A model generated the notes under the pieces. The model worked only from the letters and a program-made list of their open reading frames with translations. It ran no database searches and had not been told where the DNA came from. From the NCBI RefSeq assembly GCF_045124755.1, contig NZ_JBGVMK010000118.1: a stretch of 64,000 nt of DNA; one strand, given 5' to 3'. Below, piece after piece: positions 51,563 through 60,738 of this stretch; the first letter of the stretch is position 1, and every line of letters begins with the position of its first letter. This stretch comes from Succinimonas sp045124755 (GTDB lineage Bacteria > Pseudomonadota > Gammaproteobacteria > Enterobacterales > Succinivibrionaceae). The translations under genes and the position numbers were made by a program.

Positions 51563-52189
51563 ATGGTGCGGAAGACCAGAGAAGAAGCATTAAAAACAAA
51601 AAAACTCATTATGACGGTTGCCAAAAAGCTTTTCTGCGAAAAAGGGCTTGATCGAACCAAGCTGTGTGATATTGCTGCGAAATCCGGTTTGACGAGAGGA
51701 GCAATATACTGGCATTTTGCCAATATTGACGAACTCTTCATAGAACTGTGGGATGACATGATGGCTAATCATAATCTCCTGCTTTTTTGCAAGTATGGCA
51801 GTTCTCTGGAAAAGTATTCCGTGAAACATTCCATACTGAACTGGATACGAAGTCTGGCCAGCGGCATTGATGAAGAGAAGGTGTGTTTTCTGAAAATTCT
51901 GACATCGGTTGTCTTCGGGGATCAGGGAACATCAAGGATACGCAGCATGGTGCTTGACTACTACAAGGATAACAGAAGGATTTTGGAGGAAGAACTGGCT
52001 AAAGGAGTTGCCTGGACGGAGCTGCCCTCGAATCTGGATATCGATGCAGCCAGTCACTATGTTTTTTCTGAGATATCCGGACTGATGATCAACAGTGTCT
52101 ACTGGGGAGGGGCTCTCAGGCGGCACATAGATGTTTATTCACAGATGGTTGTTGATAATATGACAAAATTTGTCAGTCAGGAGAAATGA
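51563..52189 (+). CDS. acrR: TetR-family repressor of the efflux pump (AcrR type)
   Basis: Regulator of 208 residues. Start at the ATG at 51563, since GAGG lies 8 bases upstream of it; an ATG 6 bp earlier is too close to the ribosome site. The N-terminal helix-turn-helix (about 10-55) reads AKKLFCEKGLDRTKLCDIAA and SGLTRGAIYWHFANIDELF, with the AcrR-like RGAIYWHF recognition helix. The C-terminal ligand domain is divergent as usual. Divergent from acrAB over an AcrR-type operator, so local autoregulation and repression of acrAB are expected. Confidence 0.92.
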   Translation: MVRKTREEALKTKKLIMTVAKKLFCEKGLDRTKLCDIAAKSGLTRGAIYWHFANIDELFIELWDDMMANHNLLLFCKYGSSLEKYSVKHSILNWIRSLASGIDEEKVCFLKILTSVVFGDQGTSRIRSMVLDYYKDNRRILEEELAKGVAWTELPSNLDIDAASHYVFSEISGLMINSVYWGGALRRHIDVYSQMVVDNMTKFVSQEK

Positions 52190-52247
52190 ATTAAAACGTT
52201 TTCACATTTTTTAATAATGCGGATTTCGTCCGAAACAATAAAAAAAG

Positions 52248-52275
52248 TTGCAATACATCACAGTTGTAATATAAT
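52248..52275 (+). promoter_or_regulatory. promoter of the ompA-like gene
   Basis: TTGCAA (52248-52253) and TATAAT (52270-52275) are 16 bp apart, about 110 bp before the start codon, leaving a long leader. Confidence 0.75.
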
Positions 52276-52291
52276 GCGGTGCTGAAAAATC

Positions 52292-52324
52292 GCCCGAAGG
52301 CATCGCTTCGATGCTCTGCAGGGC
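52292..52324 (+). other. stem-loop in the ompA-like leader
   Basis: GCATCG (52300-52305) and CGATGC (52309-52314) form a tight hairpin, with outer GCCC (52292-52295) and GGGC (52321-52324) able to extend it. A 5' stem near the transcript start stabilises ompA mRNA in E. coli; this could act the same way. Confidence 0.55.
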
Positions 52325-52385
52325 AGGCAATAATTAGAATAAGCCTTAATGTTTTGTTAAACATCATTATGGATGGATACTTATT

Positions 52386-53417
52386 ATGAAGAAGACTTTG
52401 ATTGCACTCGCTGTTGGCAGTGTTGTAGCTTTTGGTTCCGCAGCTTACGCTGCTGAGGCTGAAACCGGTTATGTTGGTGTTAAGACCGGCTGGTCTCATG
52501 TTGAGACTCCTTCCCGTCGTACTGCTCCCGGTGTTCATCACAACAGCAACAACGGCTGGAACTATGGTATCTATGGCGGATACAACTTCACCAGCTTCCT
52601 TGGTTTAGAGGCTGGTTACAGCTATCTTGGCAATTTCTCCAACAAGGGAAATTATGATGGCAAGAAGCTTGGCAAGTATAATCTTCACGGTGCAGAGCTT
52701 GCTGCTATTCTTGCTGTTCCTTTTAACGATACTGATGACCTGTTCTTCAAGGTTGGCGGTCTTATTGCCAATAACCATGACAAGGCCTTCAATCACACCG
52801 AAACCAGAGCCGCTCCTTTAGTAGGCATTGGTACCAGAATTGCCTTCGGTGATTTCATTACCCGTCTTGAATACAACTATGCTCACAAGGTAACCGATGG
52901 CAAGTATGGCTATCAGCCTGACCTTTCCACCCTTAACGTCGGTCTTGAGTGGAAGTTTGGCGGCGCTGCTCCCGCTCCTGTTGTTGTTCCGGAAGCACCT
53001 AAGTCTGTTGTTGTAAGCAAGAACATTTCTCTTGATTCTGAAGCTCTCTTCGGCTTCAACAGCTCCAAGCTTTCTGCAGACGGAAAGCAGAGCGTTGCCA
53101 GCGTTTCCAAGGAAATAAACGACAACAACCTTAAGGATGTTCGCATTGAAGTTGAAGGTCATACTGACCGCATTGGTTCCGAACAGTACAATCTTGAGCT
53201 TTCTAAGAAGCGTGCTCGTGCTGTTGTAGAGGAATTCATTGCTGATGGCGTTGATCCTTCTACTATCACCGCTGAAGGTTACGGCAAGTCTCGCCCTGTA
53301 ACTGGTGACAAGTGCAACGGCATCAAGAACCGCAAGGCTCTTGTTGAGTGCCTTGCTCCGGATCGTCGCGTTGAAGTTAAGTTCACCGGTGTTGAAGAGC
53401 ACGTTGAAACCAAGTAA
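52386..53417 (+). CDS. ompA: OmpA-family outer-membrane porin
   Basis: Outer-membrane protein of 343 residues. The signal peptide ends SAAYA|AE. Residues about 22-190 alternate polar and aromatic residues as in an eight-stranded beta-barrel (GYVGVKTGWSHV, WNYGIYGGYNF). After a Pro/Val hinge, an OmpA domain (about 215-340) carries LFGFNSSKLSADGK and VEGHTDRIGSEQYNLELSKK, whose Asp and Arg bind diaminopimelate of peptidoglycan. A disulfide pair (CNGIKN...VECLAPDRR) matches OmpA. Codons are strongly biased, suggesting high expression, and a terminator follows. Confidence 0.95.
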   Translation: MKKTLIALAVGSVVAFGSAAYAAEAETGYVGVKTGWSHVETPSRRTAPGVHHNSNNGWNYGIYGGYNFTSFLGLEAGYSYLGNFSNKGNYDGKKLGKYNLHGAELAAILAVPFNDTDDLFFKVGGLIANNHDKAFNHTETRAAPLVGIGTRIAFGDFITRLEYNYAHKVTDGKYGYQPDLSTLNVGLEWKFGGAAPAPVVVPEAPKSVVVSKNISLDSEALFGFNSSKLSADGKQSVASVSKEINDNNLKDVRIEVEGHTDRIGSEQYNLELSKKRARAVVEEFIADGVDPSTITAEGYGKSRPVTGDKCNGIKNRKALVECLAPDRRVEVKFTGVEEHVETK

Positions 53418-53475
53418 TTTGCAGGAATACTTGCAGGCTTCTTTTGAAGCTGCTGTTAAGTGATTGCAACAGAAG

Positions 53476-53500
53476 TCCCGGTCATTGGCCGGGATTTTTC
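53476..53500 (+). terminator. terminator of the ompA-like gene
   Basis: CCCGGTC (53477-53483) pairs with GGCCGGG (53487-53493) around ATT, followed by ATTTTTC on the + strand. Confidence 0.88.
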
Positions 53501-53657
53501 TTTGTTAAGATTTGGAGAACACTTGCATTTTTGACAGGATATGCATTATTAACAAATAAGAGTGTAATTTCTAACAAGATGCCATTATCATGAACAAAGT
53601 TTGAGACTATGCGGACAGTGCATGTCGGGCGTTTTTTGAGTTTTCTGGGGAGTTGGT

Positions 53658-54380
53658 ATGGGTTCCAAAAAAAAGTGCGCAAAGATGTACGAAGAAAAGG
53701 ACAGTACCAGGGCGGGAGATTTTCTTCTTAAGCTTTGTCACTCTGTTACTTCAGTTTTGTCTGAAGCTACTCATCATGATATTAACTTTTCTCCGATGGT
53801 TCAGAAGATCTCAAAGACGTGTCTTAAACCTGATATCGGATGCTTTGTGCTTTTTGACGGAGCATTCGCAGGTTTGGTGGTGATAAATTTCACAGCTGAA
53901 GCTGCCATGGAGGTTTACTCTCAGTATCTCATCAATATGGGGCTTCCCAAAGAGGAACTGGCAACAGTATATACCTCTGATGAAGTTGGCAATGTTATGG
54001 GAGAATTGATGAATCAGATTCTTGGTGACTTTACCTCGAAGGTCAGTCAGGAATTACGTACTTCCATTACTCAGAGCCAGCCCAAGATGCTGACTCTTAA
54101 CCGCCAGGTTCGCATCAGCGTAAATGCTCATCTTGATAAGCCTCAGGCTTACAGAGTTTCCTTCTACACAGAGAAGAACAACATCTTCTACATGGAATTG
54201 GCCATGGATAATACAGAATTTGTTCAGATGGATGAGTTTATTCCGCAGACGGACGTTAATCCTGACGAAATCCTTGCTAATGTTGAAGCTCAGAAAGAGC
54301 ATAAGCAGGAAGTGAAACCGGTAGAAGAGAATATGTCTGCCTCTGATGCGGATGATCTTCTGGCCTCGTTAGGATTGTAA
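53658..54380 (+). CDS. DUF3334 family protein (CheX/CheC-like)
   Basis: Cytoplasmic protein of 240 residues, no signal peptide. It fits the DUF3334 family of Vibrio and Aeromonas: LLKLCHSVTSVL, TCLKPDIGCFVLFDGAFAGLVVINF, SDEVGNVMGELMNQILGDF and QPKMLTLNRQVRISV. The VGNVMGELMNQ helix resembles the E-xx-N phosphatase motif region of CheX and CheC, so a link to response-regulator dephosphorylation or chemotaxis is possible but unproven. The tail (about 195-240) is acidic and ends DADDLLASLGL, like a FliM/FliN-type or interaction peptide. No chemotaxis gene is nearby. GGGGAG lies about 8 bases upstream. Confidence 0.8.
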   Translation: MGSKKKCAKMYEEKDSTRAGDFLLKLCHSVTSVLSEATHHDINFSPMVQKISKTCLKPDIGCFVLFDGAFAGLVVINFTAEAAMEVYSQYLINMGLPKEELATVYTSDEVGNVMGELMNQILGDFTSKVSQELRTSITQSQPKMLTLNRQVRISVNAHLDKPQAYRVSFYTEKNNIFYMELAMDNTEFVQMDEFIPQTDVNPDEILANVEAQKEHKQEVKPVEENMSASDADDLLASLGL

Positions 54381-54638
54381 ATACTCCTGTTACCCCCTGT
54401 TCAGAACAGAAGGCGGCATTATTTTGGTAATCTGTCGTTTGGTCATGCTGCTTTGTCTGTGCTCCAGTTTATCTTTGTCATGAGGAGCTTTCTTTTGCCC
54501 GCTTTAATGCAAGCTGGCTATATCATTTTTAGCCCCCTTGGAAAACATCCGTCCTTTTGAGGAACTGTCATTTATTTGGTTTTCACTTTTCTTTAACGTG
54601 TTAAAATTATCAGAAGATAGTTTTAGCGGTGTTTTCAA

Positions 54639-55340
54639 ATGCTTAATTTTAACAAAACTCATTTTATAACCAGTGCTCCTCATATAGGTACTCTTCCCCC
54701 GGAATCAGGCATTGAAATAGCTTTCATAGGCAGATCTAATGCCGGAAAATCATCTGCGCTTAACGCCATCACCAATATCAGAAATCTGGCAAAAACAAGT
54801 AAAACTCCAGGAAGGACTCAGCAGATTAATCTATTTGAGGTGCAGGAGGGCTGCCGAATTGTTGATTTGCCGGGATACGGATTTGCAAAGGTTCCTTTGG
54901 CTGTAAAGAACAAGTGGCAGCAGTCTCTGACGGAATATCTTCAGAAAAGAAAATGTCTTAGAGCTCTGGTGCTGATTATGGATATCAGGCATCCTCTCAA
55001 GGATTTGGATCGGCAGGTTATGACCTGGGCTGCTCTGTCAAATCTGGAGGTGCTGATTCTGCTGACAAAATCAGACAAGCTGGGTATTAACGAGCAGAAA
55101 AAAACATTGGCCAGCGTGAAGAAAAGCCTTGTTGAATTTGGCGCGACATACCGGGTTGTGGTTTTTTCTTCTCTGAATAAAACCGGTGTTGATGAGGTCA
55201 GGCAGATTCTTTCCGGTTATTATGAAACATTCCATGGCTTTACTCAGGAGGAAGCTCCTTCAGCAGAAGTTACGGAAGCGGAGACAGAACCGGAACACAA
55301 GTTCGACGAGGAAGCATGGAATAAATACAGTCAGGATTAA
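54639..55340 (+). CDS. engB: ribosome biogenesis GTPase EngB (YihA/YsxC)
   Basis: Essential GTPase of 233 residues needed for 50S assembly. G1 is GRSNAGKSS (about 31-39), G3 is DLPGYGFAKV, G4 is TKSD and G5 is SSLN. Length of the core matches E. coli YihA (210); an acidic C-terminal tail (about 205-233, rich in Glu) is extra. Gmk follows 42 bp downstream. The interval 54381-54638 before it holds no recognised gene. Confidence 0.96.
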   Translation: MLNFNKTHFITSAPHIGTLPPESGIEIAFIGRSNAGKSSALNAITNIRNLAKTSKTPGRTQQINLFEVQEGCRIVDLPGYGFAKVPLAVKNKWQQSLTEYLQKRKCLRALVLIMDIRHPLKDLDRQVMTWAALSNLEVLILLTKSDKLGINEQKKTLASVKKSLVEFGATYRVVVFSSLNKTGVDEVRQILSGYYETFHGFTQEEAPSAEVTEAETEPEHKFDEEAWNKYSQD

Positions 55341-55382
55341 TTCACATTATTGCGAACAGGCAAAACAAACAGGAAAATAACA

Positions 55383-56015
55383 ATGAAAGGTACGATTTTT
55401 ATTGTTTCATCACCTAGCGGCGCTGGTAAATCCAGCCTTCTTAAGGCCCTTTTTGAAGAGCATAATAAGGATGGCTCTCTCTATATGTCGGTATCTCATA
55501 CCACCAGACCCATGAGACCCGGAGAAAAGGACGGCGTTGACTATCATTTTGTGTCCGAAGCCGAGTTTAAGCAGCTTATTGACAGAAATGCTTTTTACGA
55601 ATGGGCTCATGTTTTTGATAAATACTACGGTACATCAAGAGAATTTGTCAGGGCTAATGTGGAATCAGGCAAGGATGTATTTTTGGATATTGACTGGCAG
55701 GGGGCTCAGCAGGTCAGGAGGCTGGAGCCGGAGGTCAGAAGTATCTTTATATTGCCTCCGAGTCTTGAGGAACTGAAGAGACGGCTGATATCCCGGGCTC
55801 AGGACTCAGAAGAAGTTATCAATAAGCGAATGGCGAAGGCCCAGAGGGAGATAAGTCATTATACGGAGTATGATTACGTTATAGTTAACGATGTGTTTTC
55901 CGAAAGTCTGGATGCTCTTTGGGGGATTGTAAATGCTTCCCGGCATTCGCTGGAAAACCAGAAAATCTCTCAGAAATATATCCTGGACAATCTTCTTTCG
56001 GGGTATTCTGAATAA
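55383..56015 (+). CDS. gmk: guanylate kinase
   Basis: Enzyme of 210 residues converting GMP to GDP. The P-loop is SSPSGAGKSSLLKAL; the GMP-binding motif is SVSHTTRPMRPGEKDGVDYHF, split across residues about 36-56, and DIDWQGAQQVR follows. I start it at the ATG at 55383 because AGGAAAA lies 9 bases upstream and GTIFIVSSPSG then opens the protein; an upstream in-frame start adds unrelated residues. Ends at a bidirectional terminator. Confidence 0.97.
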   Translation: MKGTIFIVSSPSGAGKSSLLKALFEEHNKDGSLYMSVSHTTRPMRPGEKDGVDYHFVSEAEFKQLIDRNAFYEWAHVFDKYYGTSREFVRANVESGKDVFLDIDWQGAQQVRRLEPEVRSIFILPPSLEELKRRLISRAQDSEEVINKRMAKAQREISHYTEYDYVIVNDVFSESLDALWGIVNASRHSLENQKISQKYILDNLLSGYSE

Positions 56016-56022
56016 GACCTTT

Positions 56023-56056
56023 AAAAAAAGCTCCTGGCATCTGTCAGGAGCTTTTT
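56023..56056. terminator. bidirectional terminator between gmk and glnA
   Basis: AGCTCCTG (56029-56036) pairs with CAGGAGCT (56045-56052), with a run of A on the left and TTTTT on the right. It lies between two convergent genes. Confidence 0.92.
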
Positions 56057-56080
56057 CAAATCAATAACATCAATCAGGCT

Positions 56081-57502
56081 TTAAAGCGAGTAGTAGAGTT
56101 CAAATTCTGCGGGGTGGGGAGTAGTTCTTACCTTATCCACATCCTGCTGCTTTAAAGCGATGTATGAATCGATGAAATCCTCAGAGAAAACACCGCCTTC
56201 GGTAAGGAATGTGTGATCCTTCCGCAGGTTGTCCAGAGCTTCCTGCAGCGAGCCGCATACCTGAGGAATCTGCGCTTCCTCTTCCGGCGGAAGATCATAA
56301 AGATTCTTATCCATCGCCTCCCCCGGATCAATGCGGTTCTTTATTCCGTCAATGCCGGCCATGAGCATAGCGGCGAAGGCCAGATAAGGATTAGCCATGC
56401 AGTCCGGGAATCTGACCTCGATTCTTATTCCCTTTGGATTGGAGCAGGCCGGGATTCTGATGGAAGCTGAACGGTTCATGGCAGAGTACGCCAGCATGAC
56501 CGGAGCTTCAAATCCCGGAACCAGTCTCTTATAGGAATTTGTTGAAGGATTGGTAAAGGCATTAAGAGCCTTGGCATGCTTCTTTATGCCGCCGATATAC
56601 CACAGCGCCAATTCAGAAAGATTTCCGTAGAGGTCGCCGGAAAAGAGATTGCAGGGCTTGCCATCTTTGTAGACCCCCAGAGACTGGTGCACGTGCATTC
56701 CGGAGCCGTTATCACCCACTACCGGCTTCGGCATAAAGGTAGCGGTTTTGCCGTTTATGTCGGCCACATTCCATACTACATACTTTTCAATCATAACCTC
56801 ATCGGCTTTTTTGGTAAGAGTATTGAAACGGGTGGCAATTTCATTCTGTCCGCAGTTGCCTACTTCATGGTGATGGGCTTCTACTACCAATCCCATCTCT
56901 TCCAGAATCAAACACATTTGAGAACGGATATCCTGAGAAGAATCAACAGGAGGCACCGGGAAGTAGCCGCCCTTTACAGCAGGTCTGTGTCCTTTATTAC
57001 CGTTTTCATACTCGGTAACAGAATTCCAGGCAGCTTCAATATCGTCAATTTCTACCATGCTTCCTTTCATTTCACAGCCGAAACGGACATCATCGAAAAG
57101 GAAAAATTCAGGCTCCGGTCCGAAAATGGCGTAGTCGGCTATTCCAGATGATTTAAGATAGGCTTCTGCTCTTTTTGCAATGGAACGGGGATCTCTGTCA
57201 TATCCTTGCATGGTAGTAGGTTCGAGAATATCGCAGCGAATCTGCGCCGTAGGATATTCGTAAAAAGGATCAAGCTTTATGGTTTCAGGATCCGGCATGA
57301 GAATCATGTCAGATTCGTTTATTCCTTTCCATCCTGCCATGGAGGAACCGTCAAACATTTTGCCATTGATGAAGAAATCTTCATCCACATCTTTGGATGG
57401 AATTGAAATATGCTGTTCCTTGCCTTTGGTATCTGTGAAGCGAAGGTCAATGAACTTAACTTTATTGTTCGTAATGAAATGTAAAGCATCGAGAACTGAC
57501 AT
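56081..57502 (-). CDS. glnA: glutamine synthetase, type I
   Basis: Ammonia-assimilating enzyme of 473 residues, dodecameric. Start at the ATG at 57502, giving the family start MSVLDALHFI and the usual length; an open frame goes 81 bp further up. The beta-Grasp domain has KFIDLRFTDTKGK and FDGSSMAGW; catalytic blocks include GPEPEFFLFD, EVGNCGQNEIATRF, GSGMHVHQS, and NPSTNSYKRLVPGFEAP. The adenylylation tyrosine is in KNLYDLPPEE. This is the GSI-beta type controlled by GlnE. Confidence 0.98.
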   Translation of the reverse strand: MSVLDALHFITNNKVKFIDLRFTDTKGKEQHISIPSKDVDEDFFINGKMFDGSSMAGWKGINESDMILMPDPETIKLDPFYEYPTAQIRCDILEPTTMQGYDRDPRSIAKRAEAYLKSSGIADYAIFGPEPEFFLFDDVRFGCEMKGSMVEIDDIEAAWNSVTEYENGNKGHRPAVKGGYFPVPPVDSSQDIRSQMCLILEEMGLVVEAHHHEVGNCGQNEIATRFNTLTKKADEVMIEKYVVWNVADINGKTATFMPKPVVGDNGSGMHVHQSLGVYKDGKPCNLFSGDLYGNLSELALWYIGGIKKHAKALNAFTNPSTNSYKRLVPGFEAPVMLAYSAMNRSASIRIPACSNPKGIRIEVRFPDCMANPYLAFAAMLMAGIDGIKNRIDPGEAMDKNLYDLPPEEEAQIPQVCGSLQEALDNLRKDHTFLTEGGVFSEDFIDSYIALKQQDVDKVRTTPHPAEFELYYSL

Positions 57503-57598
57503 TTGGAATAGTCTCCGAGGAAATAACGGGTAAAGCAATGCATTCCTGAGATGAATATTCAGCGAAACACATGCGATTGTCATTCTAGCATAATTTGC

Positions 57599-57615
57599 AT
57601 GGTCTCAATGACCAT
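57599..57615. promoter_or_regulatory. inverted repeat upstream of glnA
   Basis: ATGGTC (57599-57604) and GACCAT (57610-57615) around a 5-base centre, about 100 bp before glnA. It could be an activator site such as NtrC, but does not fit TGCACCA-N3-TGGTGCA well, and no clear sigma-54 promoter was found between it and glnA. Confidence 0.3.
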
Positions 57616-57786
57616 ATAAGCATCTCCTGAATATATTTGGAACGGTATATGAGGCTGATATGCAGCGGCACTGAAACGTCTGCCGCCGGAGATGATTAAT
57701 TGATAAAAATCACGTTTTTTGCTATGCAGATCACATGCAAGATAGTAAAATACGCCATTATTTTTTCCACATAATCAGAGGCATCT

Positions 57787-59625
57787 ATGTTAGAGAACCT
57801 TCGAAACATTGCCATAATCGCACATGTTGATCACGGTAAAACAACACTTGTTGACCAGCTGTTACGTCAGTCCGGAACTCTGGATCGTTCCATGGCAGGG
57901 CAGGAAAGAATTATGGATTCCAACGCTATCGAAAAGGAGCGCGGAATTACCATTCTCGCCAAAAACACTGCTATTCATTGGAATGACTATCGTATCAACA
58001 TTGTTGATACTCCGGGACATGCTGATTTCGGCGGTGAAGTAGAACGTGTAATGAGCATGGTTGATTCGGTTCTTCTTCTGGTTGATGCTGTGGACGGGCC
58101 GATGCCGCAGACCAGATTTGTCACGCAGAAGGCTTTCAAGCAGGGACTGAAGCCTATAGTTGTCATCAACAAGATTGACCGGCCCGGCGCCAGACCGGAC
58201 TGGGTTGTGGATCAGGTTTTTGATCTGTTTGACAATTTAGGAGCCACTGATGAGCAGCTGGATTTTCCTATCGTTTATGCTTCTGCTCTGAATGGTTATG
58301 CTACCCTCGATCTGAATACTCCCTCTGAGAATATGGATCCCCTGTTCCAGACCATTGTGGATCGGGTATCCCCTCCTGATGCAGATCCGGAAGGGCCCTT
58401 TCAGATGCAGATTTCGCAATTGGATTACAATTCCTATGTGGGCGTTATCGGTGTCGGCAGAATTAAAAGAGGTTCTGTAAAGCCCAATCAGGCTATAACC
58501 ATAATTGATGCCAATGGCAATACCAGAAACGGCAAGGTCGGTTTGGTATACGGATATATGGGACTGAAGAGACTGGAGGTCAGTGAGGCTTATGCCGGAG
58601 ACATCGTCGCTCTCACCGGTCTTGGCGAAGTTAAGATCTCTGATACAGTCTGCGTTCAGGGTTCCTGCGAAGCTTTGCCGCCGCTGTCTGTAGACGAACC
58701 TACGGTGAGCATGACGTTCCAGGTGAATACTTCTCCCTTTGCCGGTCGCGAGGGCAAATTCATTACCTCGCGCAACATCAAGGAAAGACTTGAGACCGAA
58801 CTGGTGCATAATGTGGCTCTGCGTGTTGAAGAAACCAAGGATCCTGACAAGTTCAAGGTTTCCGGAAGAGGCGAGCTGCATTTGTCGGTTCTGATTGAAA
58901 ACATGCGCCGCGAAGGCTATGAGCTGGCAGTTTCCCGGCCGGAAGTAATTCTTAAGGAGATAGACGGTGTCAAGATGGAGCCCCTGGAGGATCTCACTGT
59001 AGATATCGAGGAGCAGAATCAGGGAGCCGTTATGGAGGAGCTGGGAGCTCGCAAGGCGGATCTCAAGAACATGGTTCCCGACGGCAAGGGCCGGGTTCGT
59101 TTGGATTATGTGATTCCTTCCAGAGGTCTCATCGGCTTTCAGAACGAATTCATGACCATGTCCTCAGGCACCGGCCTTATGTATCATTCCTTCAGCTGCT
59201 ACGGAGAATGGCGCGGCGGCAGTATCGGCCAGCGCAAGAACGGTGTTATGATTTCAAACGCCACCGGCAAGGCTCTTGGATATGCTATCTGGTACCTGCA
59301 GGAGCGCGGAAAGATGTTTATTTCTCATGCTCAGGAAGTTTATGAAGGGCAGATTGTCGGCATTCACAGCAGAGAAAATGATCTGGTGGTTAACTGTCTG
59401 AAAGCGAAGAAGCTTACCAATGTCCGGGCTTCCGGCACTGACGAAGCCATAGTTTTAGTGCCGCCTATCAGATTTACCCTGGAGCAGGCTCTGGAGTTTA
59501 TTAACAATGACGAATTGGTGGAAGTAACGCCAACCAGCGTTCGTATTCGCAAAAAGCTTTTAACTGAAATGGATCGCATCAGAGCGTTCCGGGCTGAAAA
59601 CGCTCTTCGCGAAGCCGAAAGCTGA
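57787..59625 (+). CDS. typA: translational GTPase TypA/BipA
   Basis: Ribosome-binding GTPase of 612 residues related to EF-G, used in ribosome assembly and stress adaptation. G1 is AHVDHGKTTLVDQLL (about 12-26), the switch includes ERGITI, G3 is DTPGHADFGGEVERV and G4 is NKIDRPGARP. The C-terminal BipA domain has YVIPSRGLIGFQNEFMT and SIGQRKNGVMIS. Length matches the family (about 607). Divergent from glnA, as in E. coli. Confidence 0.98.
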   Translation: MLENLRNIAIIAHVDHGKTTLVDQLLRQSGTLDRSMAGQERIMDSNAIEKERGITILAKNTAIHWNDYRINIVDTPGHADFGGEVERVMSMVDSVLLLVDAVDGPMPQTRFVTQKAFKQGLKPIVVINKIDRPGARPDWVVDQVFDLFDNLGATDEQLDFPIVYASALNGYATLDLNTPSENMDPLFQTIVDRVSPPDADPEGPFQMQISQLDYNSYVGVIGVGRIKRGSVKPNQAITIIDANGNTRNGKVGLVYGYMGLKRLEVSEAYAGDIVALTGLGEVKISDTVCVQGSCEALPPLSVDEPTVSMTFQVNTSPFAGREGKFITSRNIKERLETELVHNVALRVEETKDPDKFKVSGRGELHLSVLIENMRREGYELAVSRPEVILKEIDGVKMEPLEDLTVDIEEQNQGAVMEELGARKADLKNMVPDGKGRVRLDYVIPSRGLIGFQNEFMTMSSGTGLMYHSFSCYGEWRGGSIGQRKNGVMISNATGKALGYAIWYLQERGKMFISHAQEVYEGQIVGIHSRENDLVVNCLKAKKLTNVRASGTDEAIVLVPPIRFTLEQALEFINNDELVEVTPTSVRIRKKLLTEMDRIRAFRAENALREAES

Positions 59626-59656
59626 TTTCAGGCATTTTTATGTGATCAGAATACAG

Positions 59657-59690
59657 ACATCAGTCTTTTGGGAGGCTGATGTTTTTTTTC
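59657..59690 (+). terminator. terminator of typA
   Basis: ACATCAGTC (59657-59665) pairs with GGCTGATGT (59674-59682) including one G-T pair, followed by TTTTTTTC. Confidence 0.9.
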
Positions 59691-59740
59691 TGTCCTATAA
59701 TGCAAGCAATTTTTAAAAGTGTTCACAGGAAAAGACCCAA

Positions 59741-60724
59741 GTGTTAGTCCAAAAATTCAAAACAGCTTTAAATGACACCAAAAACTGGATAATTAACCAT
59801 ACTATATACCTGCGTTTTTTGAAAAACAGAATGTCTGATGATAAGATCGACGTTTTGGCTTCATCACTTTCCTTTACCACCATAGGATCCTTGGTTCCTC
59901 TTTTGGCAGTGCTTTTGAGCATTTTCTCCATGTTTCCGAGTTTTGTGGAGCTTAAAGAAAAATTATTGTCTTACATCATGCAGCACCTGATGCCGCAAAT
60001 GGGGGATGTGGTGAATGAGCACATTAACACTTTTGTTTCCCAGGCTAGCAATACCACTATAGTCGGCCTTCTGGTTCTGCTGGGGATTTCCCTGCTGCTG
60101 TTAAGGCGTGTTGATATAACCCTGAATAATATATGGCATGCGTCAATTAAAGAACGTTCTGCAATTACTACCTTTTCCATGTACTGGATGGTGCTGACAC
60201 TGGGGCCGATTATTCTGGGAATTTCTTTGATGATTACATCGTATGTCACCACCAGGATGTTTATCGAGGGAGCCGGGATATTGGGGAATCTCAGCACCTT
60301 TTTGGTGAGCCTGATTCCCATGTTTCTGAGCTGGGTCATATTTACGCTGGTATTTATGGCAGTGCCGAATACCAAAGTTAAATTTGTTCACGCCCTGGGG
60401 GGGGCTTTTCTTGCGGCTTTGGCTCAGGAAATAATAAAGAGGGGGTTTACCTTCTATATTGTGAATTTTTCCAGTTATGGCACTGTTTACGGTGCTGTAG
60501 CGGCAGTTCCGATTCTGATGCTGTGGGTGTATGTTAACTGGTATGTAATTCTGGTGGGGGCTGAGATTTCCGCATCCATTAAGGCATATGGAGAGATTAC
60601 CCAGTCAACTGACAAGGCTGCGGCCGTAGCTGCTGCCAAGGATGCGGAAAAGGCGGTGAGAGCCAAAGCGGAGAGTCTTATCAAAGAAGAGGAAAACGAG
60701 GCCGAAAAACAGCTGGAACTGTAA
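59741..60724 (+). CDS. YihY/UPF0761 family inner-membrane protein
   Basis: Integral membrane protein of 327 residues with about six helices. Family blocks visible: LASSLSFTTIGSLVPLLAVLLSIF near the first helix, RRVDITLNNIWH, VPNTKVKFVHALGGAFLAAL and VYGAVAAVPILMLWVYVNWYVILVGAEISAS, each in the expected order. It belongs to the YihY (formerly RNase BN/BrkB) group; function is unknown, and RNase activity has been discounted for this family. The start is GTG. The C-terminal tail (about 285-327) is Ala/Glu/Lys-rich and helical. It converges on ptsN with only 14 bp between. Confidence 0.9.
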   Translation: MLVQKFKTALNDTKNWIINHTIYLRFLKNRMSDDKIDVLASSLSFTTIGSLVPLLAVLLSIFSMFPSFVELKEKLLSYIMQHLMPQMGDVVNEHINTFVSQASNTTIVGLLVLLGISLLLLRRVDITLNNIWHASIKERSAITTFSMYWMVLTLGPIILGISLMITSYVTTRMFIEGAGILGNLSTFLVSLIPMFLSWVIFTLVFMAVPNTKVKFVHALGGAFLAALAQEIIKRGFTFYIVNFSSYGTVYGAVAAVPILMLWVYVNWYVILVGAEISASIKAYGEITQSTDKAAAVAAAKDAEKAVRAKAESLIKEEENEAEKQLEL

Positions 60725-60738
60725 CAGGATTTCCGGTA

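Noticed and set aside
52818..53402. Long open frame antisense to the ompA-like gene
   Set aside because: Explained by the strong codon bias of ompA; no ribosome site or protein-family resemblance on the - strand.
57503..57786. Sigma-54 promoter upstream of glnA
   Set aside because: No TGGCAC-N5-TTGC match with correct spacing was found on the glnA strand; only a short inverted repeat is seen.
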